Assembly: GCF_003007675.1 (NCBI RefSeq)
Contig: NZ_PXNP01000023.1
Coordinates: forward strand, 62,001 to 126,000
Length of the DNA stretch: 64,000 nucleotides
Direction: 5' to 3'
Source of the DNA: Marinobacter fuscus
Lineage (GTDB): Bacteria > Pseudomonadota > Gammaproteobacteria > Pseudomonadales > Oleiphilaceae
Positions 51,805 through 62,682 of the stretch are shown here, one piece after another (positions within the stretch are counted from its first letter, which is position 1; each line of letters starts with the position of its first letter). Both the position numbers and the translations under genes were made by a program. A model generated the notes under the pieces. The model did no database searches. It saw only the letters and a list, made by a program, of their open reading frames with translations, and had not been told where the DNA came from.

Positions 51805-52668
51805 TCATGTCAGCTCTGCTAGCTTTTGGTGTAGAGGTGAAATGTTCACCCCTTTAGCTACGAACCCCGTGATGCCGGAGGGTTTGCTTTCCCAGATAAT
51901 CCGGGTTGCGGATTCTGTCGGGAAACGTCCAAAAATGCAAGCCCCGGTTCCGGTTAATCTTGCAGGTCCGAATTGTGAAAGCCAGTCCAGGCTCTGGTTT
52001 ACCTCAGGATACAGTTTGCGAACTACATCCTCACAGTCGTTTCGGTACCTCGAGGCGTCTCCCTCAAAAGCGGGGCGTATTGTCATTTTTGGCGTGTCTC
52101 TTGTCAACCCTTTTTCTGAAAAAATCTTTCCGGTGTTGATGTTGCACTCGGGTTTCAGCACAAGAAACCAGTCTTCCGGCGGGTTTGCGGGGGTGAGTTG
52201 CTCGCCCACGCCCTCGCCAAAAGCGGCTCTGCCGCGCACGAACACCGGAACGTCTGCGCCCAGGTTCAGGCCCATTTCAGCCAGGGTGTCTTCGCTCAGG
52301 TTCAGTTGCCACAGATAATTCATCGCCAGCAGGGTGGTGGCTGCGTTGGAGCTGCCACCACCAAGGCCTCCGCCCATGGGCAGGCGTTTGTCGATGCGGA
52401 TAACCACGCCGGGCAAAGGGCCGTCGGCGGCTTTTGCGATCAGCCTGGCAGCGCGGATGATCAGATTGTCTTCGTCGGCTACGCCGGGTATGGGGGCCTC
52501 AAGCCGGATGCCAGGATCACCCGGTGTCAGGGTAAAGGTGAGTTCGTCGCCGTAGTCCAGAAACTGGAACAGGGTCTGCAGCTCGTGATAGCCGTCAGGG
52601 CGCTGGCCAACAATGTGTAAAAACAGGTTGAGTTTGGCCGGGGAGGGCAGGGTTAACGGGGTGAGCAC
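51805..52668 (-). CDS. ispE: 4-diphosphocytidyl-2-C-methyl-D-erythritol kinase
   Basis: 287 residues, a GHMP kinase of the MEP isoprenoid pathway. [22 protein letters not shown] at the start contains the substrate-binding Lys and His region, and the ATP loop is [17 protein letters not shown]. It follows lolB by three bases and is followed by tRNA-Gln and prs. Confidence 0.97.
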   Translation of the reverse strand: MLTPLTLPSPAKLNLFLHIVGQRPDGYHELQTLFQFLDYGDELTFTLTPGDPGIRLEAPIPGVADEDNLIIRAARLIAKAADGPLPGVVIRIDKRLPMGGGLGGGSSNAATTLLAMNYLWQLNLSEDTLAEMGLNLGADVPVFVRGRAAFGEGVGEQLTPANPPEDWFLVLKPECNINTGKIFSEKGLTRDTPKMTIRPAFEGDASRYRNDCEDVVRKLYPEVNQSLDWLSQFGPARLTGTGACIFGRFPTESATRIIWESKPSGITGFVAKGVNISPLHQKLAELT

Positions 52669-52671
52669 CGG

Positions 52672-53295
52672 TTAATTCTCCCGTTGCCATTCGGTGATTA
52701 CTACCCGCACCCGTTTGTTTTCTTTCAGGGCGGTGATTCGGGCGGGGAGGGCCGGGAGCTCGTCAACAAAGGTCTGCCACCGGTCGTAACGGATCTCCCA
52801 GCCATTCTGTTCAAGAATGGCCAACTGCCGGTTCTGGTCGAACAATAAGCGGAAATTGCCGTCCGGTGCCGGCAGGCCCCGAATCCACCAGGCCAGGTTG
52901 TCTACGGGAAGGCTCCAGCCTGTCGCCGCTTTTACCAGTTGCTCCGGCTCCGATGAGCGGTAGCTGTCGCCGTTGGCCAGTGTCAGTTCTATGAACCCGG
53001 GTACGCCTTGCAGGCGGGTTGTTCCAAGGCCGAGAAACGAAGATGACAGCGAAAGGTCGTAGTGTTCCTGCTGCTGTTGCCAGCGGTTGATCACCGCCGT
53101 CCCGCTGTCGGAAGGCTGCTTTACCGCCAGCTTGCCCTGGAGCAGCCAGTGGTCGAAGCTGGTCAGGGCCTGGCTGCGCCTGACCCAGTCTGCCGGTGGC
53201 TGATCGGTCATGCCTTCGGGAAGCGGGGCCAACTGTATAGAGGTGCAGCCACTTAGCAGGGTTAGTGCCAGTGTGGCTATTGCCAGAAAACGCAT
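52672..53295 (-). CDS. lolB: Outer-membrane lipoprotein insertion protein LolB
   Basis: 207 residues with a lipobox LLSGC. LolB receives lipoproteins from LolA and inserts them into the outer membrane. WLLQGKLAVKQPSDSGTAVINRWQQ and LAWWIRGLPAPDG fit the family. Sits between the TPR lipoprotein gene (1-bp overlap) and ispE, the standard arrangement. Confidence 0.93.
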   Translation of the reverse strand: MRFLAIATLALTLLSGCTSIQLAPLPEGMTDQPPADWVRRSQALTSFDHWLLQGKLAVKQPSDSGTAVINRWQQQQEHYDLSLSSSFLGLGTTRLQGVPGFIELTLANGDSYRSSEPEQLVKAATGWSLPVDNLAWWIRGLPAPDGNFRLLFDQNRQLAILEQNGWEIRYDRWQTFVDELPALPARITALKENKRVRVVITEWQREN

Positions 53296-55052
53296 TACCG
53301 GTTTGCTCCCGGGCCAGTCAGCCGCTCAATTGTCTCGCGCAGGATCTCGTGCTCCGGGTCTTCCTCCAGCGCTTTTTCCCATACGATGCGGGCCTGCTCC
53401 TGCTCGCCGATCGTCCACAGAGCTTCGCCGTAGTGGGCGGCCACCTCGGGGTCCGGGTAGGCGCCCCAGGCCTTGGCCAGATAGGTTAGCGCGTCTTCGG
53501 TGTTGCCCTGCAGAAATAACACCCAGCCCATGCTGTCGAGGATGGCCGGGTTGTCCGGGTCTATGCGAAGAGCCTGCTCAATAAAGCTGCGGGCTTCATC
53601 CAGACGCTCAGTTCTGATCGACAAAATGTAGCCCAGGGCATTTAATGCCACGGCGTTTTCGGGCTGGGCTTCAATGATGCTGCGCAAATCCTGTTCTGCC
53701 TGCTCCGTTTCGCCCGTGGCGTCGAAGAGCATGGCGCGTGCGTAGCGCAGTTCAATGTTGTCGGGGTGCTGTTCCAGTGCCGCACTGGCTGCGCTCAGGG
53801 CATGTTCTTGTTCGTCCTGGTCAATCAGCAAATTGACCTCCACCAGCCAGAGGTTTTCTGCGAAAGCCGGAGCCTGGCCCCGAAGCCGCTGAATGCGCTT
53901 GATGGCCTCTTCGAGCTCGCCCTGTTGGGCCTGAAGTTCGCTGGCACGGGCCAGGGCGGGCAGGAAAAAGTTGCCTCGCTCAACGCCCTGGTAGTAGCTG
54001 ATGGCCTGGCGGGTGTTGCCTTCCTGTTGCTCGATCTGGCCAAGATAGAAATTGGCTTCGTCCTGGTGGTCTCCCTTTTCAATCAGGTTGCCCAGCTCAG
54101 TTCTTGCAAGATCTTCCTGGCCGTTTTCCAGCGCCACCAGTGCATAAGACAAGCGCAGCCCGGGCGTGCCGGGATAACGTTTCACCAAACGTGCAAACTC
54201 ATCCTGAGCGGCTTGCAGCTGGCCTTCGCTGATCAGCATTCGGCCATAAAGAGTGCCCATCTGCCGGTTAACCGGAAAGCGCCGGGTGTTGGTGGTGAGG
54301 TAGTCCAGAGCTTCTTCTTTTTCACCGGTCTGGTACAGCAGGTCGCCCTTCAGCACAATGGCTGGCTGAAAATTCGGGGCTTGGGTCAGCAAACCATCGA
54401 TACGGGCCAGGCCCTGCTCCGGTTTGCCGGTGATTTTCAGCAGCAGGGCAATGCTGTATTGAAGCTCTTCATTATCCGGGTGTTTGTCCGCCAGCCGATC
54501 ATACAGTGCCAGCAGTTCTTCCTGGCGCTCGGCTGGCAGTTGCGAGGCCATCGCCGCCAGGCTATCGAAATCCGCATCCTTACCCTGGGCCATGATCTGT
54601 TCCATATGGTGCAGGGCGGTTTCCAGTTCCTGGCGCTTCACCGCCTGAATGGCGGAAACACGATGGGCCAGAACGTTATCGGGGTCGGTTTCCAGCCAGA
54701 GCTCAGCCAGTTGTGTCTGGGCGTTGTCGGCATTGAGCGACTGGGCGATGCGCATGGCACGCTCAATGACCCCCGGGTCTTTCGAGGTTTTAGCGGCTTT
54801 TACGTAGTTAACCAGAGTGACATCGTAGCGGCCGCGTTGGCCTGCCACCTCGGCCGCCAGTAATTGATACAGGACTTCCGGCTCAAAATCCGCATACTGC
54901 ACGGGCGTGGTTGTTTGCCTGGCAGGCTGACTGGTGATTTCAGATTCTGTCGGCTGGGCCGACGTATCGGAAGATTCAGAGAAGACGGCGCAGCCCGGCA
55001 AAAGGGAAAAACTTAGCAGGCAGGCGGCCAGATACGGCGCAGATGTTTGCAT
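53295..55052 (-). CDS. Tetratricopeptide-repeat lipoprotein
   Basis: 585 residues from the ATG at 55052, with AGGAAG upstream. The signal peptide ends in a lipobox LLPGC. Many TPR-like repeats fill residues 60-575 (for example NAVALNALGYILSIRTERLDEA and NPAILDSMGWVLFLQGNTEDA). Its position next to lolB-ispE and opposite hemA is conserved in pseudomonads. Function is not established; TPR lipoproteins usually serve as scaffolds in the periplasm. Confidence 0.9.
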   Translation of the reverse strand: MQTSAPYLAACLLSFSLLPGCAVFSESSDTSAQPTESEITSQPARQTTTPVQYADFEPEVLYQLLAAEVAGQRGRYDVTLVNYVKAAKTSKDPGVIERAMRIAQSLNADNAQTQLAELWLETDPDNVLAHRVSAIQAVKRQELETALHHMEQIMAQGKDADFDSLAAMASQLPAERQEELLALYDRLADKHPDNEELQYSIALLLKITGKPEQGLARIDGLLTQAPNFQPAIVLKGDLLYQTGEKEEALDYLTTNTRRFPVNRQMGTLYGRMLISEGQLQAAQDEFARLVKRYPGTPGLRLSYALVALENGQEDLARTELGNLIEKGDHQDEANFYLGQIEQQEGNTRQAISYYQGVERGNFFLPALARASELQAQQGELEEAIKRIQRLRGQAPAFAENLWLVEVNLLIDQDEQEHALSAASAALEQHPDNIELRYARAMLFDATGETEQAEQDLRSIIEAQPENAVALNALGYILSIRTERLDEARSFIEQALRIDPDNPAILDSMGWVLFLQGNTEDALTYLAKAWGAYPDPEVAAHYGEALWTIGEQEQARIVWEKALEEDPEHEILRETIERLTGPGANR

Positions 55053-55285
55053 GCAACTTCCTGTGTGCGATCGTCGATAGGTCAGTGGCCGCCGTTTTCT
55101 GCCGGCTAATTGAGGCAAGTCGGGTTTCGGCCACGGCCAAGGCCCTATAATGGCACAAGCATTTGAGCTTGCCCAACCTGTCCGCACTTGCCGAAAACAG
55201 AGTGGTTTCGGGTGGCAGGCAAGCGGCTGCCTCGGTAGAATGGCAGCGATTATCCATAATCTGGGCAGGGTTTTCTGTACTCGAA

Positions 55286-56575
55286 ATGGCTTTCTTAACG
55301 CTGGGAATTAACCATCGCACCGCTCCCGTGGAAATCCGCGAGCGGGTGGCGTTCACGCCGGAGCGTATGGCCGAGGCCTTCTCGGAACTTCGTGCCGCCT
55401 CTGGTGCCAGCGAAGCCGCGATCCTGTCTACCTGTAACCGCACCGAGCTGTATCTGGCCGGTGACGACGACTGTGCGCCTGCGGTGTTGCGCTGGCTGGC
55501 CGGTTTTCACGAGCTGGACGTGGCCGACCTGGAAAACGTGCTGTACGTGCATCGGGATTCCGATGCTGTCCGGCACATGATGCGGGTGTCGGCCGGGCTG
55601 GATTCCATGGTGCTGGGCGAGCCCCAGATTCTCGGCCAGCTGAAAGACGCCTACGCCTTGGCCCGCAAGTACAACGCCACCGGATCTTTCCTTTCCCGCC
55701 TGTTTGAGCACACCTTCTCGGTGGCCAAGCGGGTGCGTACCCAGACGGCCATTGGCGAAAACCCGGTATCTGTGGCCTACGCGTCAGTAAGCATGGCCCA
55801 GCACATCTTTGCGGACATGTCCCGCAACAAGGCCCTGCTGATCGGTGCCGGGAAAACCATTGAGCTGGTGGCCCGCCACCTGCACGAAGCCGGTGTGCGC
55901 AATTTCCTGGTGGCAAACCGCACCCTGGAGCGCGCCCAGACTCTGGCGGAAGCCCATAACGGCAAGGGCATACTGCTGTCTGAGATTCCCGATCATTTGT
56001 CCGATGTGGATATCGTAATTTCCTCAACGGCCAGTCCGTTACCGATTCTGGGTAAAGGCGCGGTCGAGCGGGCACTGAAGAAGCGCAAGCACCGGCCTTA
56101 TTTTATGGTGGATATCGCGGTACCTCGGGATATCGAGCCGGAAGTGGCTTCCCTGGCAGACGTGTACCTTTATACCGTGGACGACCTGCGCCAGGTGATT
56201 GAAGAAAACGTGCGCTCCCGTGAGGGGGCAGCCCGGGAGGCAGAGCACCTGATTGCCAGCGGTGTACAGGACTTCCTGGAGCAGTTACGGGCGCTGGATG
56301 CGGTGTCTACCCTCAAACTGTTCCGGCAGCGGGCGGAAGTGCTTCGGGATGCTGAAACCGACAAAGCGCTGCGCGCCCTGCGCAACGGTGCCGACCCGGA
56401 AACCGTACTGCGTTCCATGGCGCGGGGCCTGACCAATAAATTACTGCATCAACCCTCCATTCAGGTGCGCAAGGCCACCGCGGAAGGCCGGGCTGAAGTG
56501 ACCGAATGCCTGCGAGAACTCTACCAGCTGGATGCGCTGGAAGCAGACGAGCCCACCACCACGGAAAAACTATGA
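55286..56575 (+). CDS. hemA: Glutamyl-tRNA reductase
   Basis: 429 residues from the ATG at 55286; the frame is open further upstream but the family start [20 protein letters not shown] lies here. The enzyme reduces glutamyl-tRNA to glutamate semialdehyde, the first step of tetrapyrrole synthesis. The nucleophile is Cys50 (STCNRTELY), and [16 protein letters not shown] follows. It overlaps prfA by four bases and diverges from the TPR lipoprotein gene. Confidence 0.97.
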   Translation: MAFLTLGINHRTAPVEIRERVAFTPERMAEAFSELRAASGASEAAILSTCNRTELYLAGDDDCAPAVLRWLAGFHELDVADLENVLYVHRDSDAVRHMMRVSAGLDSMVLGEPQILGQLKDAYALARKYNATGSFLSRLFEHTFSVAKRVRTQTAIGENPVSVAYASVSMAQHIFADMSRNKALLIGAGKTIELVARHLHEAGVRNFLVANRTLERAQTLAEAHNGKGILLSEIPDHLSDVDIVISSTASPLPILGKGAVERALKKRKHRPYFMVDIAVPRDIEPEVASLADVYLYTVDDLRQVIEENVRSREGAAREAEHLIASGVQDFLEQLRALDAVSTLKLFRQRAEVLRDAETDKALRALRNGADPETVLRSMARGLTNKLLHQPSIQVRKATAEGRAEVTECLRELYQLDALEADEPTTTEKL

Positions 56576-57663
56576 AATCATCCATTCAGTTCCGCCTCGA
56601 GCAACTGGTTGAACGCTTCGAGGAAGTGAACGCCTTGCTGAGTGATGCCTCGGTTATCGCCAATCAGGACAAATTCCGGGATCTGTCCCGGGAGTTTGCC
56701 GAGATTGAACCGGTGGTAAAGTGCTTTCAGGCTTGGCGGCAGTCTCTGGATGATATTGAAACCGCACAAGAACTGGCGAAAGACGGCGATGCCGACATGC
56801 GTGAAATGGCCGAAGAAGAGCTGGCCGACGCCCGCAATCGCAGCGAAACTCTGGATGACGAACTGCAGCGTCTGATGCTGCCGAAAGACCCGAACGACAC
56901 CAAAAACGTGTTTTTGGAAATCCGCGCCGGTACCGGCGGTGACGAGGCGGCGATTTTTGCCGGTGATCTGTTCCGGATGTATTCCCGCTACGCCGAGAAG
57001 CGCCGTTGGCAGGTGGAAGCCCTGAGCGAAAACGAAGGTGAGCACGGCGGCTATAAAGAAATCATTGCCCGGGTGTCTGGTGATGGCGTTTACGGTACGT
57101 TGAAGTTCGAATCCGGTGCCCATCGGGTACAGCGGGTTCCCGAAACCGAATCCCAGGGCCGGATTCACACTTCCGCCTGCACCGTGGCGGTGATGCCGGA
57201 AGCCGATGAAGCCGAAGCGATCGAAATCAACAAGGCCGACCTGCGGGTAGACACCTTCCGCTCCTCGGGTGCCGGTGGTCAGCACGTAAACAAGACCGAC
57301 TCGGCCATTCGCATCACCCACCTGCCCACCGGCATGGTGGTGGAGTGCCAGGAAGAGCGTTCTCAGCACAAAAACCGCGCCAAGGCCATGAGCCTGCTGG
57401 CCTCGCGCCTGCAGAATATGGAAACCGAGAAGCAGCAGAAATCCATGGCCGAAACCCGCAAAAGCCTGGTGGGCAGTGGCGATCGCTCCGAGCGCATTCG
57501 CACCTACAACTTCCCCCAGGGCCGGGTAACCGACCACCGCATTAACCTGACCCTCTACAAGCTCGACGAAGTCATTGCCGGCGATCTCGACGCCGTGGTG
57601 GTGCCCCTGCAACAAGAGCATCAGGCCGAACTGCTGGCCGAATTGTCTAATGAACAGCAGTGA
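56572..57663 (+). CDS. prfA: Peptide chain release factor 1
   Basis: 363 residues from the ATG at 56572 (ATGA overlap with hemA). RF1 reads UAA and UAG: the codon-recognition tripeptide is P190-E-T192 (usually PAT in E. coli, PxT is conserved), and the catalytic GGQ is at 235-237 ([16 protein letters not shown]). prmC, which methylates this glutamine, follows with a 14-bp overlap. Confidence 0.97.
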   Translation: MKSSIQFRLEQLVERFEEVNALLSDASVIANQDKFRDLSREFAEIEPVVKCFQAWRQSLDDIETAQELAKDGDADMREMAEEELADARNRSETLDDELQRLMLPKDPNDTKNVFLEIRAGTGGDEAAIFAGDLFRMYSRYAEKRRWQVEALSENEGEHGGYKEIIARVSGDGVYGTLKFESGAHRVQRVPETESQGRIHTSACTVAVMPEADEAEAIEINKADLRVDTFRSSGAGGQHVNKTDSAIRITHLPTGMVVECQEERSQHKNRAKAMSLLASRLQNMETEKQQKSMAETRKSLVGSGDRSERIRTYNFPQGRVTDHRINLTLYKLDEVIAGDLDAVVVPLQQEHQAELLAELSNEQQ

Positions 57664-58504
57664 GCACCCGCTGACCTGCGAAAGTCTGCTGGTTGATGCC
57701 TCAAAGCAGATTGCCAGCGATACCCCACGGCTTGATGCCGAATTGTTGTTGTGCAAAGTCACCGGCCTGACCCGAACCGGCTTTCGCGCCTGGCCGGAGC
57801 GGGAGATCCCGGCCGAACAGGCCCGGGCTTTTCAGCAACTGGTGGCAGAACGCATTCTTGGAAAGCCGGTGGCTTATCTGCTGGGGCAGCAGGAGTTCTG
57901 GTCGCTGCCGTTGCTGGTCAGCCCCTCGACCCTGATTCCCCGCCCGGATACCGAATGCCTGGTTGAAACCGCGCTTGAGCTTGAGCTTCCCGCCAACGCC
58001 CGAGTGTTGGACCTGGGCACCGGCACCGGCGCGATTGCCCTGGCCCTGGCCAGCGAAAAGCCCCAGTGGCAGATCATGGCCAGCGACCGCGTTGCCGAGG
58101 CCGTGGAACTGGCCCGGCGCAACAGCGATCAGCTTGGCTTGCCGATAGCGGTTGTCCACAGCCACTGGTTCGATGGGCTGCCCGCCACCCGATTTGATCT
58201 GTTGATCTCCAACCCGCCATACATCCGCCAGGACGATCGTCATTTGAATGAGGGTGATGTGCGGTTTGAGCCTGCCTCGGCGCTGGTGTCCGGGGCCGAT
58301 GGTCTGGACGATATCCGGCTGTTGATCCGCCAGGGCCCGGATTGGCTGACCCCGAATGGCTGGATGCTGCTGGAACACGGCCATGATCAGGGGGCAGCGG
58401 TTCGGCATTTGTTCCAGCAGGCCGGATGGCGCACCATACAGACCCGCCAGGACTATGGCGGCAACGATCGCATGACCCTGGCGCAGAACCCGCGCAACCA
58501 ATAA
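57650..58504 (+). CDS. prmC: Release factor glutamine methyltransferase
   Basis: 284 residues from the ATG at 57650, inside the end of prfA. It methylates the GGQ glutamine of RF1 and RF2 with SAM. The SAM loop [15 protein letters not shown] and the catalytic NPPY ([13 protein letters not shown]) are present, as is the N-terminal helical domain. Overlap with prfA indicates coupled translation. Confidence 0.97.
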   Translation: MNSSEHPLTCESLLVDASKQIASDTPRLDAELLLCKVTGLTRTGFRAWPEREIPAEQARAFQQLVAERILGKPVAYLLGQQEFWSLPLLVSPSTLIPRPDTECLVETALELELPANARVLDLGTGTGAIALALASEKPQWQIMASDRVAEAVELARRNSDQLGLPIAVVHSHWFDGLPATRFDLLISNPPYIRQDDRHLNEGDVRFEPASALVSGADGLDDIRLLIRQGPDWLTPNGWMLLEHGHDQGAAVRHLFQQAGWRTIQTRQDYGGNDRMTLAQNPRNQ

Positions 58505-58521
58505 TAATGAGGGAGATCGAT

Positions 58522-59268
58522 ATGCTCAGTGATGACGAGCTGCTTCGATACAGCCGACAAATACTGATGCCCCGCTTCGACATCGCAGGCCAGCAATCAC
58601 TCAAATCCGCCCGGGTGCTGGTTCTGGGCGCAGGCGGGCTCGGTTGCCCGGTGGCCCTGTATCTGGGCGCCGCGGGGGTGGGCCAGCTTACCCTGGTGGA
58701 CGACGACGATATCGAACTGGCCAACCTGCAGCGCCAGATCGGCTTTGCCCAAAGCTGGATTGGTGATTCCAAAGCCCAGCGGCTGGCGGAACGGGTGCGG
58801 GCCATCAACCCGGAAATCACCGTAAACCCGGCGCAGACCCGGCTTGAAGGCGATGCTATGAACCGCCTGGTGGCAGAGGCCACGCTGGTGCTGGATTGCA
58901 CCGACAACTTCAGCACCCGCTTTGCCCTCAACCGCGCCTGCGTGGCCAATGGCGTCCCGCTGGTCTCCGGCGCGGCCATCCGGGGCGAGGGCCAGGTAAC
59001 CGTATACGACTCTCGCCAGCCGGAAAGCCCGTGTTACCACTGCCTCTATCCGGAACAGGGTAACGAAGACCTGACCTGCTCCGAGGCGGGTGTGATTGCC
59101 CCTCTGGTGGGCATGATTGGCGCCACCCAGGCCATGGAAGCGATCAAGGTGATCACCGGCATTGGCCGCCCGCTGGTGGGGCGCCTGTTGATACTGGATG
59201 CCTGGCAGATGGAATGGCGGGAAATGCGCCTGGCGCGCGATCCGGATTGCCCGGTGTGTGCGGGCTGA
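58522..59268 (+). CDS. moeB: Molybdopterin-synthase adenylyltransferase MoeB/ThiF-type
   Basis: 248 residues from the ATG at 58522, preceded by GAGGGAG. E1-like enzyme that adenylates the C-terminus of a small sulphur-carrier protein. The nucleotide loop is VLVLGAGGLGCPVALYL, DCTDNFSTRFALN is conserved, and zinc-ligand cysteine pairs lie at CYHC and CPVC. MoeB or a ThiF relative are both possible; the hemA-prfA-prmC-moeB order favours MoeB. Confidence 0.9.
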   Translation: MLSDDELLRYSRQILMPRFDIAGQQSLKSARVLVLGAGGLGCPVALYLGAAGVGQLTLVDDDDIELANLQRQIGFAQSWIGDSKAQRLAERVRAINPEITVNPAQTRLEGDAMNRLVAEATLVLDCTDNFSTRFALNRACVANGVPLVSGAAIRGEGQVTVYDSRQPESPCYHCLYPEQGNEDLTCSEAGVIAPLVGMIGATQAMEAIKVITGIGRPLVGRLLILDAWQMEWREMRLARDPDCPVCAG

Positions 59269-59286
59269 GCTCTAAGCGCTGGAGTG

Positions 59287-59397
59287 GGGCCGGGTTGGGC
59301 AGAGCTTTCCAAAACACGCCGTGAATACATCCCTGTAGGCTCCGTTCCGCCATCCATGGCTCCACAGGGTTTTGGAAAGCTCTGCCCAACCCGGCCC
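59287..59397. repeat. Long inverted repeat between moeB and phrB
   Basis: Two perfect 29-bp arms (59287-59315 and 59369-59397) enclose 53 bp. Inside, CCCTGT (59331-59336) pairs with ACAGGG (59364-59369). The loop motif GTGAATACATCCCTGTAGGC looks like dispersed intergenic repeats I associate with Marinobacter and pseudomonads. It could terminate both convergent genes. Confidence 0.8.
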
Positions 59398-59410
59398 GTC
59401 ATCGTTGCAG

Positions 59411-60802
59411 TCAGTCCTTCAAAGCCTGAAACCGCGCAATCGCCTCCTTCCGGCTTTCCTTCAGATCAACAATAGGCCTCGGGTAACCTTTAGGAATCAC
59501 CCCCCCTTTTCCCGGATCGTGAATGCGCTTGGCATCCAGCTTGGCCAACTCCGGTACCCACTGGCGAATGAACTCGCCCTTGGCATCAAACCGCTCACTC
59601 TGAGTCACCGGATTGAACACCCGGAAATAGGGTGCGGCATCGGTACCGGTGCTGGCGCTCCATTGCCAACCGCCGTTGTTGGAGGCCAGAAAGCCATCCA
59701 CCAGATTCTGCATGAACCAGGCTTCACCCAGGCGCCAGTCGATAAACAGATTCTTGGTGAGGAACATGGCGGTGATCATTCGCAGCCGGTTGTGCATCCA
59801 GCCGGTGGCTTTTAACTGGCGCATGGCAGCATCGACAATGGGAATGCCGGTACGGCCTTCCTTCCAGGCCTCGAAGGCGTCTCCGGGGGAGTTCCACTGC
59901 AAGGCTTCGGTTTCTGGTTTGAACGCCCGGTTCATGCTCACCCGCGGGTAGTGGTAAAGAATGTGGATGTAAAAATCCCGCCAGGCAATTTCGTTAATCC
60001 AGGTTTCAACGCCTTCGCCGGAGGCTCCGGACTCCCGGGCGGCGATCAGGCATTGACGGCCGGAAAGCACGCCGTTGGCCAGGTAAGGTGACAGCTGGCT
60101 GGTGCCATCCACCGCCGGGAAATCCCGCTGCTCTTTGTAGCTGGCCGCGCGCTCGGCAAGAAACTGCTCCAACTGATCGTGGGCGGCGTCTTCGCCGGTG
60201 GCCACCAGTGCCTCGGGGGCATTACTGAAAGGGGCGGGCAGGGTGTCGGTCTGCTCTGCTTTCACTGGCTGGCCAATGGCGGACGGAGCCGGGTGCAAGG
60301 TGGGTTGGGCTTCATCAATCCAGCTGCGCCAGCGACGGGAGAAAGGAGTGAATACCGAATAGGGTTCATTCTGCTGGGTCAGCACACTGCCCACCGGGGC
60401 CACCGTCTGGTCTCGATACTTACAGGCCTTCACCTCCGCGGCTTTGAGTTGTTCGTGCAGCTCTTTATCCCGTCGCCGTTCGTTGATGCCGTACTCTTCA
60501 TTGAAGTGCACGCCCTGAATACCCTGCTCTTTACAAAGCGTCAGTAGCGCCCGGTTGCCGTCGGAAAACCGCTCGGCCTGCAAAAATGTTAAGGATATGC
60601 CGAGTTTGGCCAGGGCATTGGCCAGGGCGTTGGCGTGTTCCAGCACAAATTTCACCCGGGCGGCCGACCAGTCGTGTTCCTGCCATTGCCCGGGGGTGAC
60701 CACAAAACAGGCCCGCACCGGGTCGCCGGTTTTGCAGGCCGCGGTCAGGGCCGGGTTGTCGGCCAGGCGCAAGTCGTTTCGAAACCACACTAGTTGAGTC
60801 AT
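59411..60802 (-). CDS. phrB: Deoxyribodipyrimidine photolyase
   Basis: 463 residues, a normal class I photolyase. It repairs cyclobutane pyrimidine dimers with light, FADH and an antenna pigment. TQLVWFRNDLRLADNPAL begins the antenna domain; the FAD-binding part includes GTSQLSPYLANGVLS, and the C-terminal WMHNRLRMITAMFLTKNL and NNGGWQWSASTGTDAAPYFR. It is convergent with moeB and divergent from the DUF432-like gene. Confidence 0.97.
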   Translation of the reverse strand: MTQLVWFRNDLRLADNPALTAACKTGDPVRACFVVTPGQWQEHDWSAARVKFVLEHANALANALAKLGISLTFLQAERFSDGNRALLTLCKEQGIQGVHFNEEYGINERRRDKELHEQLKAAEVKACKYRDQTVAPVGSVLTQQNEPYSVFTPFSRRWRSWIDEAQPTLHPAPSAIGQPVKAEQTDTLPAPFSNAPEALVATGEDAAHDQLEQFLAERAASYKEQRDFPAVDGTSQLSPYLANGVLSGRQCLIAARESGASGEGVETWINEIAWRDFYIHILYHYPRVSMNRAFKPETEALQWNSPGDAFEAWKEGRTGIPIVDAAMRQLKATGWMHNRLRMITAMFLTKNLFIDWRLGEAWFMQNLVDGFLASNNGGWQWSASTGTDAAPYFRVFNPVTQSERFDAKGEFIRQWVPELAKLDAKRIHDPGKGGVIPKGYPRPIVDLKESRKEAIARFQALKD

Positions 60803-60954
60803 TGCATCTTCCGTGTTGTAGGCCCGGTGGAAATAGGGGTAAATACCGTTCGAAAAATCATAGGCTTGTATATTCGCTGCAGCCCCCGGATTGGATTATA
60901 GTTGAGCCTGATCGCCTTGTGCGGGGCGCCCGTTTGCGGAGTGTATTCAACGGC

Positions 60955-61767
60955 ATGACAGAACAACTCACCAGCCCCTTTGAGGGTGCCTGGGCACATC
61001 CCTATCAACTGGAATCCGGCCAGACCCAGCAGCATCAGCTCGGCCATGCCCGGGTGTGGATTACCCTGCTGGATCAGGAATGGCAGATTCGGGAACAGAA
61101 GCTGGATACCGGGGCCGATCCGCTGCAATGGCAACAGCAACTGGGCCATACCCTGCCATCCACCGATATTCCGGTGCAGCGTTTTGTGCGGATGAGCGAC
61201 AACGGTGTGGTGCGCTTTTACCCCGCCATGGCCGACCGGCCCACCGTGATTCGCCCCTACCAGCCCCTGACCATCCCGGCCGGTGGCCGCTGCCTGCTGT
61301 ACGTTGGCACGTCTTTGTGGATGAAAGTGGCGGTTGGGACGGCGGAAACCGAACTGGCGTCCATTGCTTTAGCGATTCCGTCGATGACCTGGCTGGGCCG
61401 GAACACCATGGAAGGTGAGTTGTGTTATGCCTCCTCCACCTTTGGCCGACTGGCATTGGAAGCCATTCCCAAGCGGCCCTGGCGGGCGGTTACACCGGTG
61501 AGCATTATCAACCGGCGGGAGCAGCCGTTGTTATTGGAGCGGTTCAGCCTGCCCACTCCGTTATTGTCGCTGCACCGCAATGACAAGGGTCAGCTCTGGA
61601 CGCCGGGGGTAACGGTGGAGTGTGAAACCGATATGAACTCGGCCAGCTTGCGCATAGACCATGCCGTGCCTGGCTATGCCGGAGACTGCCAGTTTATTGC
61701 ACCCGCCCGGGAGAAACTGGCCAAGGGGCGGCGACTGGTGCGCGCCTTCGACCGGATGTTCGGATAA
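60955..61767 (+). CDS. DUF432-like protein upstream of MscS
   Basis: 270 residues from the ATG at 60955; the frame extends upstream but with no family character. It is soluble and beta-rich. MTWLGRNTMEGELCYASSTF and SIINRREQPLLLERFSLPTP resemble the DUF432 family, which often lies next to MscS-type channels. Function is unknown. The channel gene begins 31 bp after the stop, so the two are probably one transcription unit. Confidence 0.68.
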   Translation: MTEQLTSPFEGAWAHPYQLESGQTQQHQLGHARVWITLLDQEWQIREQKLDTGADPLQWQQQLGHTLPSTDIPVQRFVRMSDNGVVRFYPAMADRPTVIRPYQPLTIPAGGRCLLYVGTSLWMKVAVGTAETELASIALAIPSMTWLGRNTMEGELCYASSTFGRLALEAIPKRPWRAVTPVSIINRREQPLLLERFSLPTPLLSLHRNDKGQLWTPGVTVECETDMNSASLRIDHAVPGYAGDCQFIAPAREKLAKGRRLVRAFDRMFG

Positions 61768-61797
61768 TCAGAGCAAATCAGCAAAGAGGCTGCCGTT

Positions 61798-62682
61798 TTG
61801 TTGGAAACCATTAAAAACACCGTTGCTCATATCTTTCAGGATATCGCCTGGGGCCAGTGGCTATCTGCCGGCTTTTTGCTGATACTCGGCGCCTTCCTGG
61901 CCACCATGCTGGCCCGCAGTGTCGGGCGCCTGGTGGAAAGCCGCACCACCCGCCACCATCAGGTGATGATTCGGCGCCTGGTGTTTTACCTGGTGTTTGT
62001 GTTGTTTGCCATTGCCGGTTTGCGGGAAGCGGGTTTTTCCCTGGAGGTGGTGCTGGGTGCGGCCGGTATTTTGTCGGTGGCCATCGGGTTTGCTTCGCAA
62101 ACCTCGGCTTCCAACATCATCAGTGGGTTGTTTCTGGTGATGGAGCGGCCCTTTGAAATCGGCAACGTGATTGAGGTGGATGCCACGGTGGGCGAGGTGG
62201 TGGCCATCGACCTGTTGAGTGTGAAACTGCGTACCCCGGACAACCTTTATGTGCGTATTCCCAATGAAACCCTGATTAAAACCCGGGTGGTCAACCGCTC
62301 CCGCTTTCCCATCCGCCGAATCGACCTGATGGTGGGTATCGCCTACGCTGAAGATGTGGAAACGGTAAAAGACCTGCTGTTGAACCTGGCGAAAAGCAAT
62401 CTCCAGTGTTTGCAGGAACCCAAGCCGTTTGTGCTGGTAACCGGGTTTGGGCCTTCATCTGTGGATTTGCAGTTTTCCTTCTGGGTGGCCCGGGAGGAGT
62501 TTCTGGAAGGCAAGGGCAGCATGATGATTGCCATCAAGAAAGCGCTGGATGACGCCGGTATCGAAATACCCTTCCCGCACACCAGCGTTTATGCGGGCAG
62601 CCATTCCGAACCTTTCCGGATTCAGCTGGTAGAACAGGAACAACACGCAAAGGAAGCCGAGAATGTCGACAGAAAGCCATGA
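61798..62682 (+). CDS. MscS-family mechanosensitive channel
   Basis: 294 residues from a TTG start at 61798 with GAGG about ten bases upstream (a second TTG follows at once). Three membrane segments are present; the pore helix region [20 protein letters not shown] and the beta domain start [18 protein letters not shown] are the MscS signature. It should open under membrane tension. It overlaps the protease gene by 20 bp and follows the DUF432-like gene. Confidence 0.92.
   Translation: MLETIKNTVAHIFQDIAWGQWLSAGFLLILGAFLATMLARSVGRLVESRTTRHHQVMIRRLVFYLVFVLFAIAGLREAGFSLEVVLGAAGILSVAIGFASQTSASNIISGLFLVMERPFEIGNVIEVDATVGEVVAIDLLSVKLRTPDNLYVRIPNETLIKTRVVNRSRFPIRRIDLMVGIAYAEDVETVKDLLLNLAKSNLQCLQEPKPFVLVTGFGPSSVDLQFSFWVAREEFLEGKGSMMIAIKKALDDAGIEIPFPHTSVYAGSHSEPFRIQLVEQEQHAKEAENVDRKP

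Noticed and set aside
53766..54863. 365-residue forward frame opposite the TPR lipoprotein
   Set aside because: Antisense shadow of a gene with clear TPR repeats and lipobox; no ribosome-binding site.
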